NCBI GenBank assembly: GCA_946481475.1
Contig: CAMLOB010000203.1
Coordinates: 1 to 6,930 of the forward strand
DNA: 6,930 nucleotides
Reading direction: 5' to 3'
Source: an uncultured Chlorobiota bacterium
GTDB taxonomy: Bacteria > Bacteroidota > Kapaibacteriia > OLB7
Shown here piece after piece: positions 1 through 5,247 of the stretch. Both the position numbers and the translations under genes were made by a program. The notes beneath the pieces are model-generated. The model saw only the letters and a list, made by a program, of their open reading frames with translations, was not told the DNA's origin and did not search any database. Numbering within the stretch: the stretch's first letter is position 1; each line of letters begins with the position of its first letter.

Positions 1-77
1 GTACGGTTCCCCTCTACGATCTCACGTATCTCCAGAATACCCTGGTCGGTGAAAAGCCGTGTGTTTTCACGAGCGCA
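1..77 (-). other. N-terminal splicing block (block A) of an intein inside NrdJ, partial
   Basis: Within the nrdJ reading frame, residue 183 is a Cys (codon 77-75). The 24 residues after it do not resemble reductase. They read C-ARENTRLFTDQG followed by ILEIREIVEGN. This fits the intein block A pattern: a catalytic Cys1, a Thr five residues later, a Thr/Asp-Gly turn, then I-x-E-I/L-V (typical example C-xxG-D-T-xxx-T-xxG-xxxI-x-EL). The frame stays open to the edge. The extein would be cut just before the conserved redox Cys, which would be the +1 nucleophile. Inteins are known to sit at active-site positions of ribonucleotide reductases. Whether it is a full intein with homing endonuclease, a mini-intein or a split intein cannot be seen, because the rest lies to the left of the window. 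Confidence 0.85.
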
Positions 78-623
78 CGCATGGGGTTGCGGATGCGTAT
101 AGGCATCCTTCGAGCGGGTCAGCTTGCCGGTCTCCGGATCGACGTAGTAGTGTCCCTGCGCCGGACCCTCGATGCCGTAAGCCCAGTGGAGTCCGGTATT
201 GAACCACTGCGGCGAGTTCGGGGCGGCCATCTGGTTCAGGAGCGTGTAGGCGATCTCGTCGTAGAAGGCCTGCGCATCCTCGGGCGAATCGAAGTAGCCG
301 TGCTCCTCCCCCCAGTGGCGCCAGCATCCGGCCAGACGGTGGACCACCTGCCGGGCGCTCTTCTCGGCGCCGAGAATCGGCTCACCCTGTTCGTTGAAAA
401 GCTGATTCCCTTCGGCATCGAATTGCGGCACCCCGGCCTTGCGGAAATATTTCTGCGCCAGGATGTCGGTGGCCATCTGCGACCAGCGACTCGGGACCTC
501 GATATCGTGCATCTCGAAAACGACCGATCCGTCCGGATTGCGCAGCACCGAGCTGCGGAGCGAATAGTCGAACATATCGTAGACGTTCTTCCCGGCGGTC
601 GTGTAGAGACGTGAAATTTTCAT
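1..623 (-). CDS. nrdJ: B12-dependent (class II) ribonucleotide reductase, N-terminal part, interrupted by an intein; runs off left edge
   Basis: Adenosylcobalamin-dependent reductase that converts ribonucleotides to deoxyribonucleotides in the cytoplasm. Read on the minus strand from ATG 623-621, the first 182 residues match the long-form NrdJ family as I know it. They start MKISRLYTTAG, continue NPDGSVVFEM, then WSQMATDILAQKYFRKAGVP, RLAGCWRHWGEEHGYFDSPE, AAPNSPQWFNTGLHWAYGIE, and end THPQPHAC. In the family this HAC is followed by FIQSV-type sequence and carries one of the redox-active cysteines. Here it is followed by an intein-like block (separate entry). The start is supported by AGGGA at 635-631 on the minus strand, 7 nt before ATG, and by agreement with the family N-terminus. 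The radical-site cysteine, barrel and C-terminal cysteine pair lie outside the window. It is divergent from the E1 gene. No cobalamin riboswitch or NrdR box was recognised upstream. Confidence 0.95.
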   Translation of the reverse strand, partial: MKISRLYTTAGKNVYDMFDYSLRSSVLRNPDGSVVFEMHDIEVPSRWSQMATDILAQKYFRKAGVPQFDAEGNQLFNEQGEPILGAEKSARQVVHRLAGCWRHWGEEHGYFDSPEDAQAFYDEIAYTLLNQMAAPNSPQWFNTGLHWAYGIEGPAQGHYYVDPETGKLTRSKDAYTHPQPHACARENTRLFTDQGILEIREIVEGNR

Positions 624-630
624 GGAGTTT

Positions 631-635
631 TCCCT
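631..635 (-). promoter_or_regulatory. Ribosome binding site of nrdJ
   Basis: AGGGA on the minus strand, 7 nt upstream of ATG 623-621. It fixes the start that also matches the family N-terminus. Confidence 0.6.
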
Positions 636-646
636 GTTAGAATTAG

Positions 647-652
647 AGTATA
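647..652 (-). promoter_or_regulatory. Candidate -10 element of the nrdJ promoter
   Basis: TATACT on the minus strand, 23 nt upstream of the nrdJ ATG, in a locally AT-rich patch (about 637-665) in otherwise GC-rich DNA. No convincing -35 hexamer is found at 16-18 bp, so this is only a weak -10-like match. Confidence 0.3.
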
Positions 653-773
653 TGATTGAGAATTCCCACACGACGCCCTGAACCAAGCGCGCAGTCCGAA
701 TGAGGCTTTTGCACGGGCAGACCCCCGGCGTGCGCTTCGATCAGCGAGACGTGTGGAATGCGATGTTATCCTG

Positions 774-800
774 AACGGCGACCCGCCGCGGCGAGCCGTT
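774..800. repeat. GC-rich inverted repeat in the divergent intergenic region
   Basis: AACGGC at 774-779 is complementary to GCCGTT at 795-800. Between them lies CGCCGCGGCG, itself a perfect 10-bp palindrome (784-793). There is no T-tract on either side, so it is not an obvious intrinsic terminator. It could be an operator-like dyad or leader structure, but its role is unknown. Confidence 0.4.
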
Positions 801-1016
801 GGAAGACGGGAAGGAGGGCACGGCGACAACGATGGATTCGCAGAAGATGCGGATGTGAATAGTCCTTCGATGTAGTGTTGAAAAGATATGCCATGGTGCT
901 TTGTCCCGTTTTAGAAGCGGGCGAAAGATACGGGATCGCAGAGGGGGAAGTAAAGGGAAATCTCATGTGCAATAACAGCTCCAGAACGGTCCGATTCCCC
1001 TCACTGTTTCAACCTA

Positions 1017-1050
1017 TCCCTCCCCCTCTCCTCCCCTTCTCTCTTCCTCC
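1017..1050 (+). promoter_or_regulatory. 34-nt uninterrupted pyrimidine tract in the E1 leader, possible Rho-loading (rut-like) site
   Basis: Every base from 1017 to 1050 is C or T. The surrounding stretch from about 998 to 1075 is C-rich with only about three G residues. It ends 67 nt before the E1 ATG. C-rich, G-poor unstructured RNA is the hallmark of Rho utilisation sites. The role is inferred from composition only. Confidence 0.35.
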
Positions 1051-1117
1051 ACGATTCTCTATCTTTACGGTTCTTTCATCGAAAACATCTCTGATTTTAT
1101 CCATACTTCACGAAATC

Positions 1118-3280
1118 ATGGCACAAGGGACGGCAAAAAGGAAAACCGCGGGGGGAAAGGCGTCGGGGAACGGGACATCGACGAAAACGAATGGACGGAA
1201 CGGAAGTCCGGAGAGGACCGGTATCGACTGGAAACGGGTGGCCCGGACGCTCCTCCTCTCCAGGGCGCTCGACCGGATCGAGGAACGGGAACTGGTGCCG
1301 GCCGGACTGATTACCTACCAGTTCTCCTCGCGGGGGCATGACCTGGCGCAGATCATTCTGGGCGAACAGATCACCAATACGTATGATGCCGCCACTCTCT
1401 ACTACCGCTCCCGCCCCTTCGTCCTGACCCAGGGACTGACCCCGGTCGAGGCACTGTGCAGCACGATGGGTCGCTCCGGAGGGATCAGTGAGGGACGGGA
1501 TATCGGCGTCGTCCACAATCTTCCCCGTCGCGACCGCGGAACGGTGCTGCCGACCAGCGGTGATGTCGGCGCACAGTTTACCCCGGCAATCGGGTGGGCG
1601 CAGGCGATCCGCTATCGGAGTGAAGTGCTGAAAGAGAAAGAATGGAACGGCGCAATCGCCGTCGCCCTGGCCGGAGATGCCGCCTGCGCCACCAACGGCT
1701 TCTGGTCGGCACTGACCATCGCGACGACCCTGCGGCTCCCCTATCTCTTTTTTATCGAGGATAACGGCTACGGTATCTCCGTAACCGGTGATCTCCAGAC
1801 GCCCGGAGGCAACATCTCGGAGAATCTCGCATCCTTCAGGGATCTGAAGATTCTCTCCGGCAGCGGCGTCGAGCCGGAGGAGACCTCGCAACTGATCGAA
1901 GAAGCGGTCCGCTCCACCCGCTCGGGGGAAGGTCCGGTCCTCCTCCACCTCCGCGTCCCCCGTCTGTGCGGACATTCCTTTGCCGATAATCAGGCATACA
2001 AGTCGGAAGAACAGGTGGCCGAGGAGGAGGCGAACGATCCGCTGCCGAAGCTGCGGGAGTATCTCGTCGGGAAGAAGATCCTGTCCGAGAAAGAATGGTC
2101 GGCAATGGAAGAAGAGGCGTGGGAAGAGGCGGGCAAAGCCGCCGAAGAGGCGAAGAACGCAAAGGAGCCGGAGACGGCGGGCGTGCTGAAGGACAGATTC
2201 TACGAGAAGGGATCGGTACAGGTGGCCGGAGGACGGATGGCGGAGACCGGTGAGAAAGAACATGAGAAGTGGACCGGAGGGACATCGGAAGCGAAGCCGG
2301 AAGGGCCGAGGATGAACATGATCGATGCGATCCGGCGGACGCTTGAGAACAAATTGAAGAAGGACGACCGCCTCCTGCTCTTCGGTGAAGATGTCGGGAT
2401 GAAAGGGGGCGTACACGGGGCGACGGTTGACCTGCAACGGGCCTTCGGAGAGGAACGGGTCTTCGATACCTCGCTGAACGAAGAAGGGATCATCGGTCGC
2501 GCGGTCGGCATGGCGATGGCCGGACTGATGCCGGTGCCGGAGATCCAGTTCCGCAAGTATGCCGATCCGGCCCACGAGCAGATCACCGACTGCGGCACCA
2601 TCCGCTGGCGAACCGCCGGAAAGTTTGCCGCTCCGCTGGTCGTTCGCATACCGGTCGGCTACGGAAAGAAGACCGGCGATCCATGGCACTCGGTCTCGGG
2701 AGAGGCCCTCTACGCACACCTGATCGGATGGCGCATCGCCATCCCCTCGAACGCTGAGGATGCCGTCGGCCTGCTCCGCTCGGCGTTGCGGGGGAATGAT
2801 CCGACGATGTTCTTCGAGCACCGCGCACTGCTCGACACGCGGGACGGCCGCCGTCCCTGGCCGGGAGATGATTTTCTCCTCCCCTTCGGAAAAGCAAGGA
2901 TCGTTCGCGAAGGGACCGACGTCACCGTGGTGACCTGGGGAGAGATGGTCCACCGGGCCGTCGCAGCCGCAGAGGAATGCAAGGCAAGTGCCGAGGTGAT
3001 CGACCTGCGAACGGTCTCCCCGTGGGACAAGGAGACCGTTCTCGAATCGATCCGCAAGACAAATCGTTGTCTGGTTCTGCACGAAGACAACTGGACCTGC
3101 GGGTTCGGCGGAGAGATCGCCGCAACAGTTGCGCAGGAGGCGTTCCGTTATCTGGATGCACCGGTCGAGCGAATGGCTCCGCCGGACGTTCCGATCCCCT
3201 ATAACCCGATGCTGATGGCCGCCGTCGTTCCGGGTATCGGGGAGATCGGGGAAAGAATCGACACGCTCGGAAGCTTCTGA
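1118..3280 (+). CDS. 2-oxoacid dehydrogenase E1, fused alpha and beta subunits (branched-chain 2-oxoacid or pyruvate type)
   Basis: Thiamine diphosphate-dependent E1 of a 2-oxoacid dehydrogenase complex. It decarboxylates the oxoacid and passes the acyl group to lipoyl-E2. The protein is 720 aa. Residues 1-33 are a basic, low-complexity start (MAQGTAKRKTAGGKASG). Residues ~34-310 are E1 alpha, with GRSGGISEGRD, the ThDP/Mg motif GDA (186-188) to EDNGYGIS (N216), and GHS at 285-287. Residues ~320-398 are a Glu/Ala/Lys-rich linker. Residues ~399-720 are E1 beta, with FGEDVG (422-427), LNEEG with the conserved Glu455, EIQF, and His524-Ser525 in the HSxS motif. Separate subunits are about 330-400 and 330 aa, so this is a true fusion. 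No E2 or E3 gene lies nearby, so the substrate cannot be fixed. The frame is open back to 875, but the 1118 ATG is chosen because the upstream part is pyrimidine-rich and non-homologous. No Shine-Dalgarno precedes it. Confidence 0.93.
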   Translation: MAQGTAKRKTAGGKASGNGTSTKTNGRNGSPERTGIDWKRVARTLLLSRALDRIEERELVPAGLITYQFSSRGHDLAQIILGEQITNTYDAATLYYRSRPFVLTQGLTPVEALCSTMGRSGGISEGRDIGVVHNLPRRDRGTVLPTSGDVGAQFTPAIGWAQAIRYRSEVLKEKEWNGAIAVALAGDAACATNGFWSALTIATTLRLPYLFFIEDNGYGISVTGDLQTPGGNISENLASFRDLKILSGSGVEPEETSQLIEEAVRSTRSGEGPVLLHLRVPRLCGHSFADNQAYKSEEQVAEEEANDPLPKLREYLVGKKILSEKEWSAMEEEAWEEAGKAAEEAKNAKEPETAGVLKDRFYEKGSVQVAGGRMAETGEKEHEKWTGGTSEAKPEGPRMNMIDAIRRTLENKLKKDDRLLLFGEDVGMKGGVHGATVDLQRAFGEERVFDTSLNEEGIIGRAVGMAMAGLMPVPEIQFRKYADPAHEQITDCGTIRWRTAGKFAAPLVVRIPVGYGKKTGDPWHSVSGEALYAHLIGWRIAIPSNAEDAVGLLRSALRGNDPTMFFEHRALLDTRDGRRPWPGDDFLLPFGKARIVREGTDVTVVTWGEMVHRAVAAAEECKASAEVIDLRTVSPWDKETVLESIRKTNRCLVLHEDNWTCGFGGEIAATVAQEAFRYLDAPVERMAPPDVPIPYNPMLMAAVVPGIGEIGERIDTLGSF

Positions 3281-3351
3281 AGCTGCACGGCGAAACCGAT
3301 TGTCGTCTGAACATTTTCTTCTTTCCGGGTGTTATATCCGGTTTGCCAAGG

Positions 3352-3394
3352 TGTTCTGTATGGTCGGAAGATATTTCTCAGAACAACTTTTTTT
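3352..3394 (+). terminator. Weak terminator-like hairpin after the E1 gene
   Basis: TGTTCTG (3352-3358) pairs perfectly with CAGAACA (3379-3385) across a 20-nt loop. Two bases later there is a run of seven T (3388-3394). The short stem and large loop make it weak, but the position after E1 and before the next gene fits a terminator. Confidence 0.35.
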
Positions 3395-3403
3395 GTCGAT
3401 ACT
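3375..3403 (+). promoter_or_regulatory. Candidate promoter for the first DUF4397 lipoprotein gene
   Basis: TTCTCA (3375-3380) and GATACT (3398-3403) are 17 bp apart. Each matches 4 of 6 consensus sigma-70 bases. Transcription would start near 3410, just ahead of the ribosome binding site AGGTGAA at 3417-3423. It overlaps the terminator-like element, so at most one interpretation may be correct. Confidence 0.22.
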
Positions 3404-3416
3404 CACATTCAAAATC

Positions 3417-3423
3417 AGGTGAA
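3417..3423 (+). promoter_or_regulatory. Ribosome binding site that sets the start of the first DUF4397 lipoprotein
   Basis: AGGTGAA ends 6 nt before ATG 3430. It favours this start over the in-frame TTG at 3343 and leaves the signal peptide at the very N-terminus. Confidence 0.7.
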
Positions 3424-3429
3424 GTACAC

Positions 3430-4137
3430 ATGATGCGACGCAGTTATACTCTTGTACTCTCAACCCTTCTGCTTGCCGGATTCTTCATGACCGGCTGTGG
3501 TGAGGATACCGTGGAACCGACACCCGAAGAACCGCAGGTCCTCTTCCTCCATGCCGCTCCGGTCACCGGCGATAAGGGACTGGATCTCCTTGTGGAGGAC
3601 GAAGCGGCTGCTACAAATAAAAAATTCGGCGAAGTGAGCGACTATACGGAGGTCCGTTCGGGACTGCGGAGAGTGCAGATTGTGGAGAACGGAACGACAT
3701 CGGCTCTGTTCGATGAGAACATCAAACTGGACGAGGACAGAAAGTATACGCTGATCGCCTACAACGAAACGAGCGGTACGATCGGTACGCTTCTGTTTCG
3801 GGACGACCTGACCGCTCCGGCAGCCGGGAAGGCGCTGATCCGCGCCGCCCACCTGATCAACGACGGACCGAAAGTCCGGGTGGCGTTCCAGGGAGGAGGG
3901 GCCCCTCTCTATGACAGCATCGCCTTTACGCAGAACACGGAATTCTTCAACGCCGTGAACGCCGGCACCTATACCCTCCGCTTTATCGACATTGCCGAAC
4001 AGGGGAACGGAGACCAGACCGGAGGGGCCGACGCCATCGTCGAGCAGCAGGTGACGCTGGAGGCCGGAAAGATCTACACGTTTGCCGCCGTCGGGACGAC
4101 TGCCTCGCCCGGACTGGTTGTCATCACGCATAATTAG
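3430..4137 (+). CDS. DUF4397-type lipoprotein with two repeats (paralog A)
   Basis: A 235-aa exported lipoprotein. Residues 1-22 are a type II signal peptide (MMRRS, a hydrophobic stretch, then the lipobox MTGC), with lipidated Cys23. A short Pro/Glu-rich linker (24-36) leads to two beta-rich DUF4397-like units. Unit 1 (~37-130) starts VLFLHAAPVTG and contains LDLLV. Unit 2 (~134-235) starts ALIRAAHLINDGPKVRVAF, has AGTYTLRFID and ends TLEAGKIYTFAAVGT. These are the family's typical H-A-x-P start, V-D-L/V strand and A-G-x-Y-x-x-x strand. The family is widespread in secreted proteins and its biochemical role is unknown. The next gene is a close paralog 81 nt downstream, probably in the same transcript. 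Acidic residues follow the lipid Cys (CGED), which in Bacteroidota can accompany surface display. No enzymatic motif was seen. Confidence 0.88.
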   Translation: MMRRSYTLVLSTLLLAGFFMTGCGEDTVEPTPEEPQVLFLHAAPVTGDKGLDLLVEDEAAATNKKFGEVSDYTEVRSGLRRVQIVENGTTSALFDENIKLDEDRKYTLIAYNETSGTIGTLLFRDDLTAPAAGKALIRAAHLINDGPKVRVAFQGGGAPLYDSIAFTQNTEFFNAVNAGTYTLRFIDIAEQGNGDQTGGADAIVEQQVTLEAGKIYTFAAVGTTASPGLVVITHN

Positions 4138-4178
4138 GACAAGGCACGGAGACGCACAGCATACAGCACGTACAGAGT

Positions 4179-4206
4179 TCGCCATTCAATAGAACTCGCC
4201 ATTCAA
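4179..4206 (+). repeat. 11-bp direct repeat between the two DUF4397 genes
   Basis: TCGCCATTCAA occurs at 4179-4189 and again at 4196-4206, 17 nt apart, and the match extends imperfectly on both sides. The second copy abuts the ribosome binding site of the next gene. It may be a small tandem duplication or a regulator half-site pair. Confidence 0.5.
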
Positions 4207-4218
4207 CAAGGACGGAAC

Positions 4219-4965
4219 ATGAAGACTATCAGATTCCTTTTTCTTTTTTCACTGATCACAATTGCCGGTCTCGGATTCTACGGATGCGAAGAGGACACGA
4301 CCCAGCCGCCGGACGACACGCACGATCATGCGGAGATACTCCTGATGCACGCGGCTCCGGCCGGTCCGGGAGTTGATCTGCTGATCGACGACTCGGTCTA
4401 CGTGACCAACGCCACTTTCGGTCAGTTCGGCACGGCCTATGCCGAGATCGAAGCCGGATCGCGCCGGGTCCGCATCCTGCCGACCGGCACGACGGCATCA
4501 CCGGTTATTGACGAAACGCTTGACTTCACAAAGGACGAGCACTACACCCTCTTTATCCTCAACGACGCGGCCCCGCTGGTCTTCCAGGACAACCTGAGCG
4601 AACCTGCGGCAGGCAAGGCCCACATCCGGATCGCTCATCTGATACCGGACGGACCGGAGGTGAAGCTGTCGTTTCAGGGCTCGGGTCTCGGACCGATTTT
4701 CGACAACATCGAGTTCAAGGAGAACACCGAATTCTTTACGCCGGTCAATGCCGAAGAGGTTGTGCTCCGGGTGCAGAAAGCCGGCAGTTCCGGCGGCGGC
4801 GGCGGTGGTGGCGGAGGGGGCGGAAGCGAGCCGATCGCGCCGGATCTTTCCTATACGCTTGAGGATGGCGGCATCTACACAATCGCCATCATCGGCACGG
4901 TCGCCGCTACCGACGACCACGATCCGGAGATCGTGGTGATCAAGCACGAAGAAGATCACGAATAG
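4219..4965 (+). CDS. DUF4397-type lipoprotein with two repeats and a poly-glycine loop (paralog B)
   Basis: A 248-aa paralog of the preceding gene. ATG 4219 follows AAGGA (4208-4212) by 6 nt. The signal peptide ends in FYGC, so Cys23 is at the same residue number as in paralog A and is followed by EED. Unit 1 (~38-130) starts ILLMHAAPAGPGVDLLIDD. Unit 2 (~133-240) starts KAHIRIAHLIPDGPEVKL and shares FQG and ENTEFFTPVNA-type sequence with A. The loop in unit 2 that is EQGNGDQTGG in A is here SSG with 11 consecutive glycines (192-202). The N-terminal linker (THDHAE) and the C-terminus (DDHDPE and KHEEDHE) are rich in His, Asp and Glu and might bind metal, which is inference. Function is unknown beyond an envelope lipoprotein. 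Transcription probably ends at the hairpin 4997-5041. Confidence 0.88.
   Translation: MKTIRFLFLFSLITIAGLGFYGCEEDTTQPPDDTHDHAEILLMHAAPAGPGVDLLIDDSVYVTNATFGQFGTAYAEIEAGSRRVRILPTGTTASPVIDETLDFTKDEHYTLFILNDAAPLVFQDNLSEPAAGKAHIRIAHLIPDGPEVKLSFQGSGLGPIFDNIEFKENTEFFTPVNAEEVVLRVQKAGSSGGGGGGGGGGGSEPIAPDLSYTLEDGGIYTIAIIGTVAATDDHDPEIVVIKHEEDHE
4792..4824 (+). repeat. Eleven consecutive glycine codons (GGN tract)
   Basis: Codons 192-202 of the second DUF4397 gene are all Gly: four GGC, then mixed GGT, GGC, GGA and GGG. The pure part is short, so slippage in 3-nt steps would keep the frame and change loop length. Confidence 0.9.
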
Positions 4966-4996
4966 AAACCGGAAGAACGATCTTCCGCAAACGTAT

Positions 4997-5041
4997 GGAA
5001 CGGGCAGGTGCCGGGACAACATCCCCGCACCTGCCCGTTCC
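4997..5041 (+). terminator. Strong hairpin after the DUF4397 pair
   Basis: A 15-bp perfect stem, 4997-5011 with 5027-5041, continues after one C-C mismatch for 3 more bp around a 7-nt loop. It starts 32 nt after the stop of the second lipoprotein. Only three T follow (GTTTCCCCC), so it is not a classic U-tract terminator. A C-rich, G-poor tract lies just downstream and could assist Rho. Confidence 0.7.
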
Positions 5042-5042
5042 G

Positions 5043-5105
5043 TTTCCCCCATCTCCATCCGACCCCCCTCCTCCAAACCATTCAACTCTTGACTCCCCCA
5101 TTTCA
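5043..5105 (+). other. C-rich, G-poor tract downstream of the hairpin
   Basis: About 63 nt dominated by C and T with only two G residues, containing runs such as CCCCCC. It lies between the hairpin and the promoter region of the META gene. Its composition resembles the tract before the E1 gene, and a Rho-loading role is inferred only. Confidence 0.35.
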
Positions 5106-5143
5106 AGCCGAAATCGCATACAGACCGGGGAGATGGAACTATC

Positions 5144-5172
5144 CTGACGGAAGCGCCGGTTTGATATATGAT
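5144..5172 (+). promoter_or_regulatory. Candidate sigma-70-like promoter of the META-domain lipoprotein
   Basis: CTGACG (5144-5149, 4 of 6 matches to TTGACA) and TATGAT (5167-5172, 5 of 6 matches to TATAAT) are separated by 17 bp. This predicts a start near 5179 and a leader of about 70 nt. The position between a terminator hairpin and the next gene supports it. Confidence 0.4.
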
Positions 5173-5236
5173 CCTGAGGAGGAAATGTTCTCCGGGAGAC
5201 ATCAGGCAAGCAGAACAACCATCCACGACGATGTAC

Positions 5237-5242
5237 GGAGGT
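5237..5242 (+). promoter_or_regulatory. Ribosome binding site deciding the META lipoprotein start
   Basis: GGAGGT lies 5 nt before ATG 5248. A second AGGAGG at 5177-5182 sits only 2 nt before an in-frame ATG at 5185, which is too close. The 5248 start also puts the signal peptide at the N-terminus. Confidence 0.75.
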
Positions 5243-5247
5243 CGAAT

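Larger units (their letters stand above)
624..1117. other. Divergent intergenic region between nrdJ and the E1 gene
   Basis: A 494-nt gene-free stretch holding both 5' leaders. Starting from the nrdJ side it contains an AT-rich patch with the nrdJ ribosome binding site and -10-like element (624-665). Next is a GC-rich part with a hairpin at 774-800, in which AACGGC pairs with GCCGTT around the 10-bp palindrome CGCCGCGGCG. A short hairpin follows at 905-921 (CCCGTTT / AAGCGGG, one G-T pair, 3-nt loop). A C-rich, G-poor tract with a 34-nt pyrimidine run then leads up to the E1 start. Open frames here (for example 620-829 and 766-972, minus) have no family resemblance and look like chance. I found no tRNA, B12 riboswitch core or NrdR box by eye. 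Confidence 0.6.

Noticed and set aside
81..614. 177-aa plus-strand frame opposite nrdJ
   Set aside because: It is antisense to a well-recognised reductase and has no domain of its own.
624..900. Cobalamin riboswitch or NrdR box in front of nrdJ
   Set aside because: I looked for the conserved GCCACTG-type B12 box and for paired NrdR-like sites on the minus strand and saw neither. A covariance-model search would be decisive.
620..972. Two short minus-strand frames in the intergenic region (620-829 and 766-972)
   Set aside because: They have no ribosome binding site, no recognisable domain and irregular composition. The first overlaps the nrdJ leader.
875..1117. N-terminal extension of E1 from 875 or from ATG 965 (with AAAGGGA upstream)
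   Set aside because: The extension is a translated pyrimidine-rich tract (Pro/Leu/Ser/Phe), unlike E1 N-termini, and the basic MAQGTAKRK start at 1118 looks natural. The AAAGGGA near 965 leaves some doubt.
1097..3082. 661-aa open frame on the minus strand opposite the E1 gene
   Set aside because: It is fully antisense to a gene with clear catalytic motifs, is rich in Arg/Gly/Leu with no family resemblance, and is explained by codon bias of the sense gene.
3460..4185. 241-aa minus-strand frame opposite the first DUF4397 gene
   Set aside because: It is a shadow of a gene with signal peptide, lipobox, ribosome binding site and paralog.
5185..5247. Earlier start for the META lipoprotein at ATG 5185
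   Set aside because: The AGGAGG is only 2 nt away, and the extra 21 residues would bury the signal peptide.
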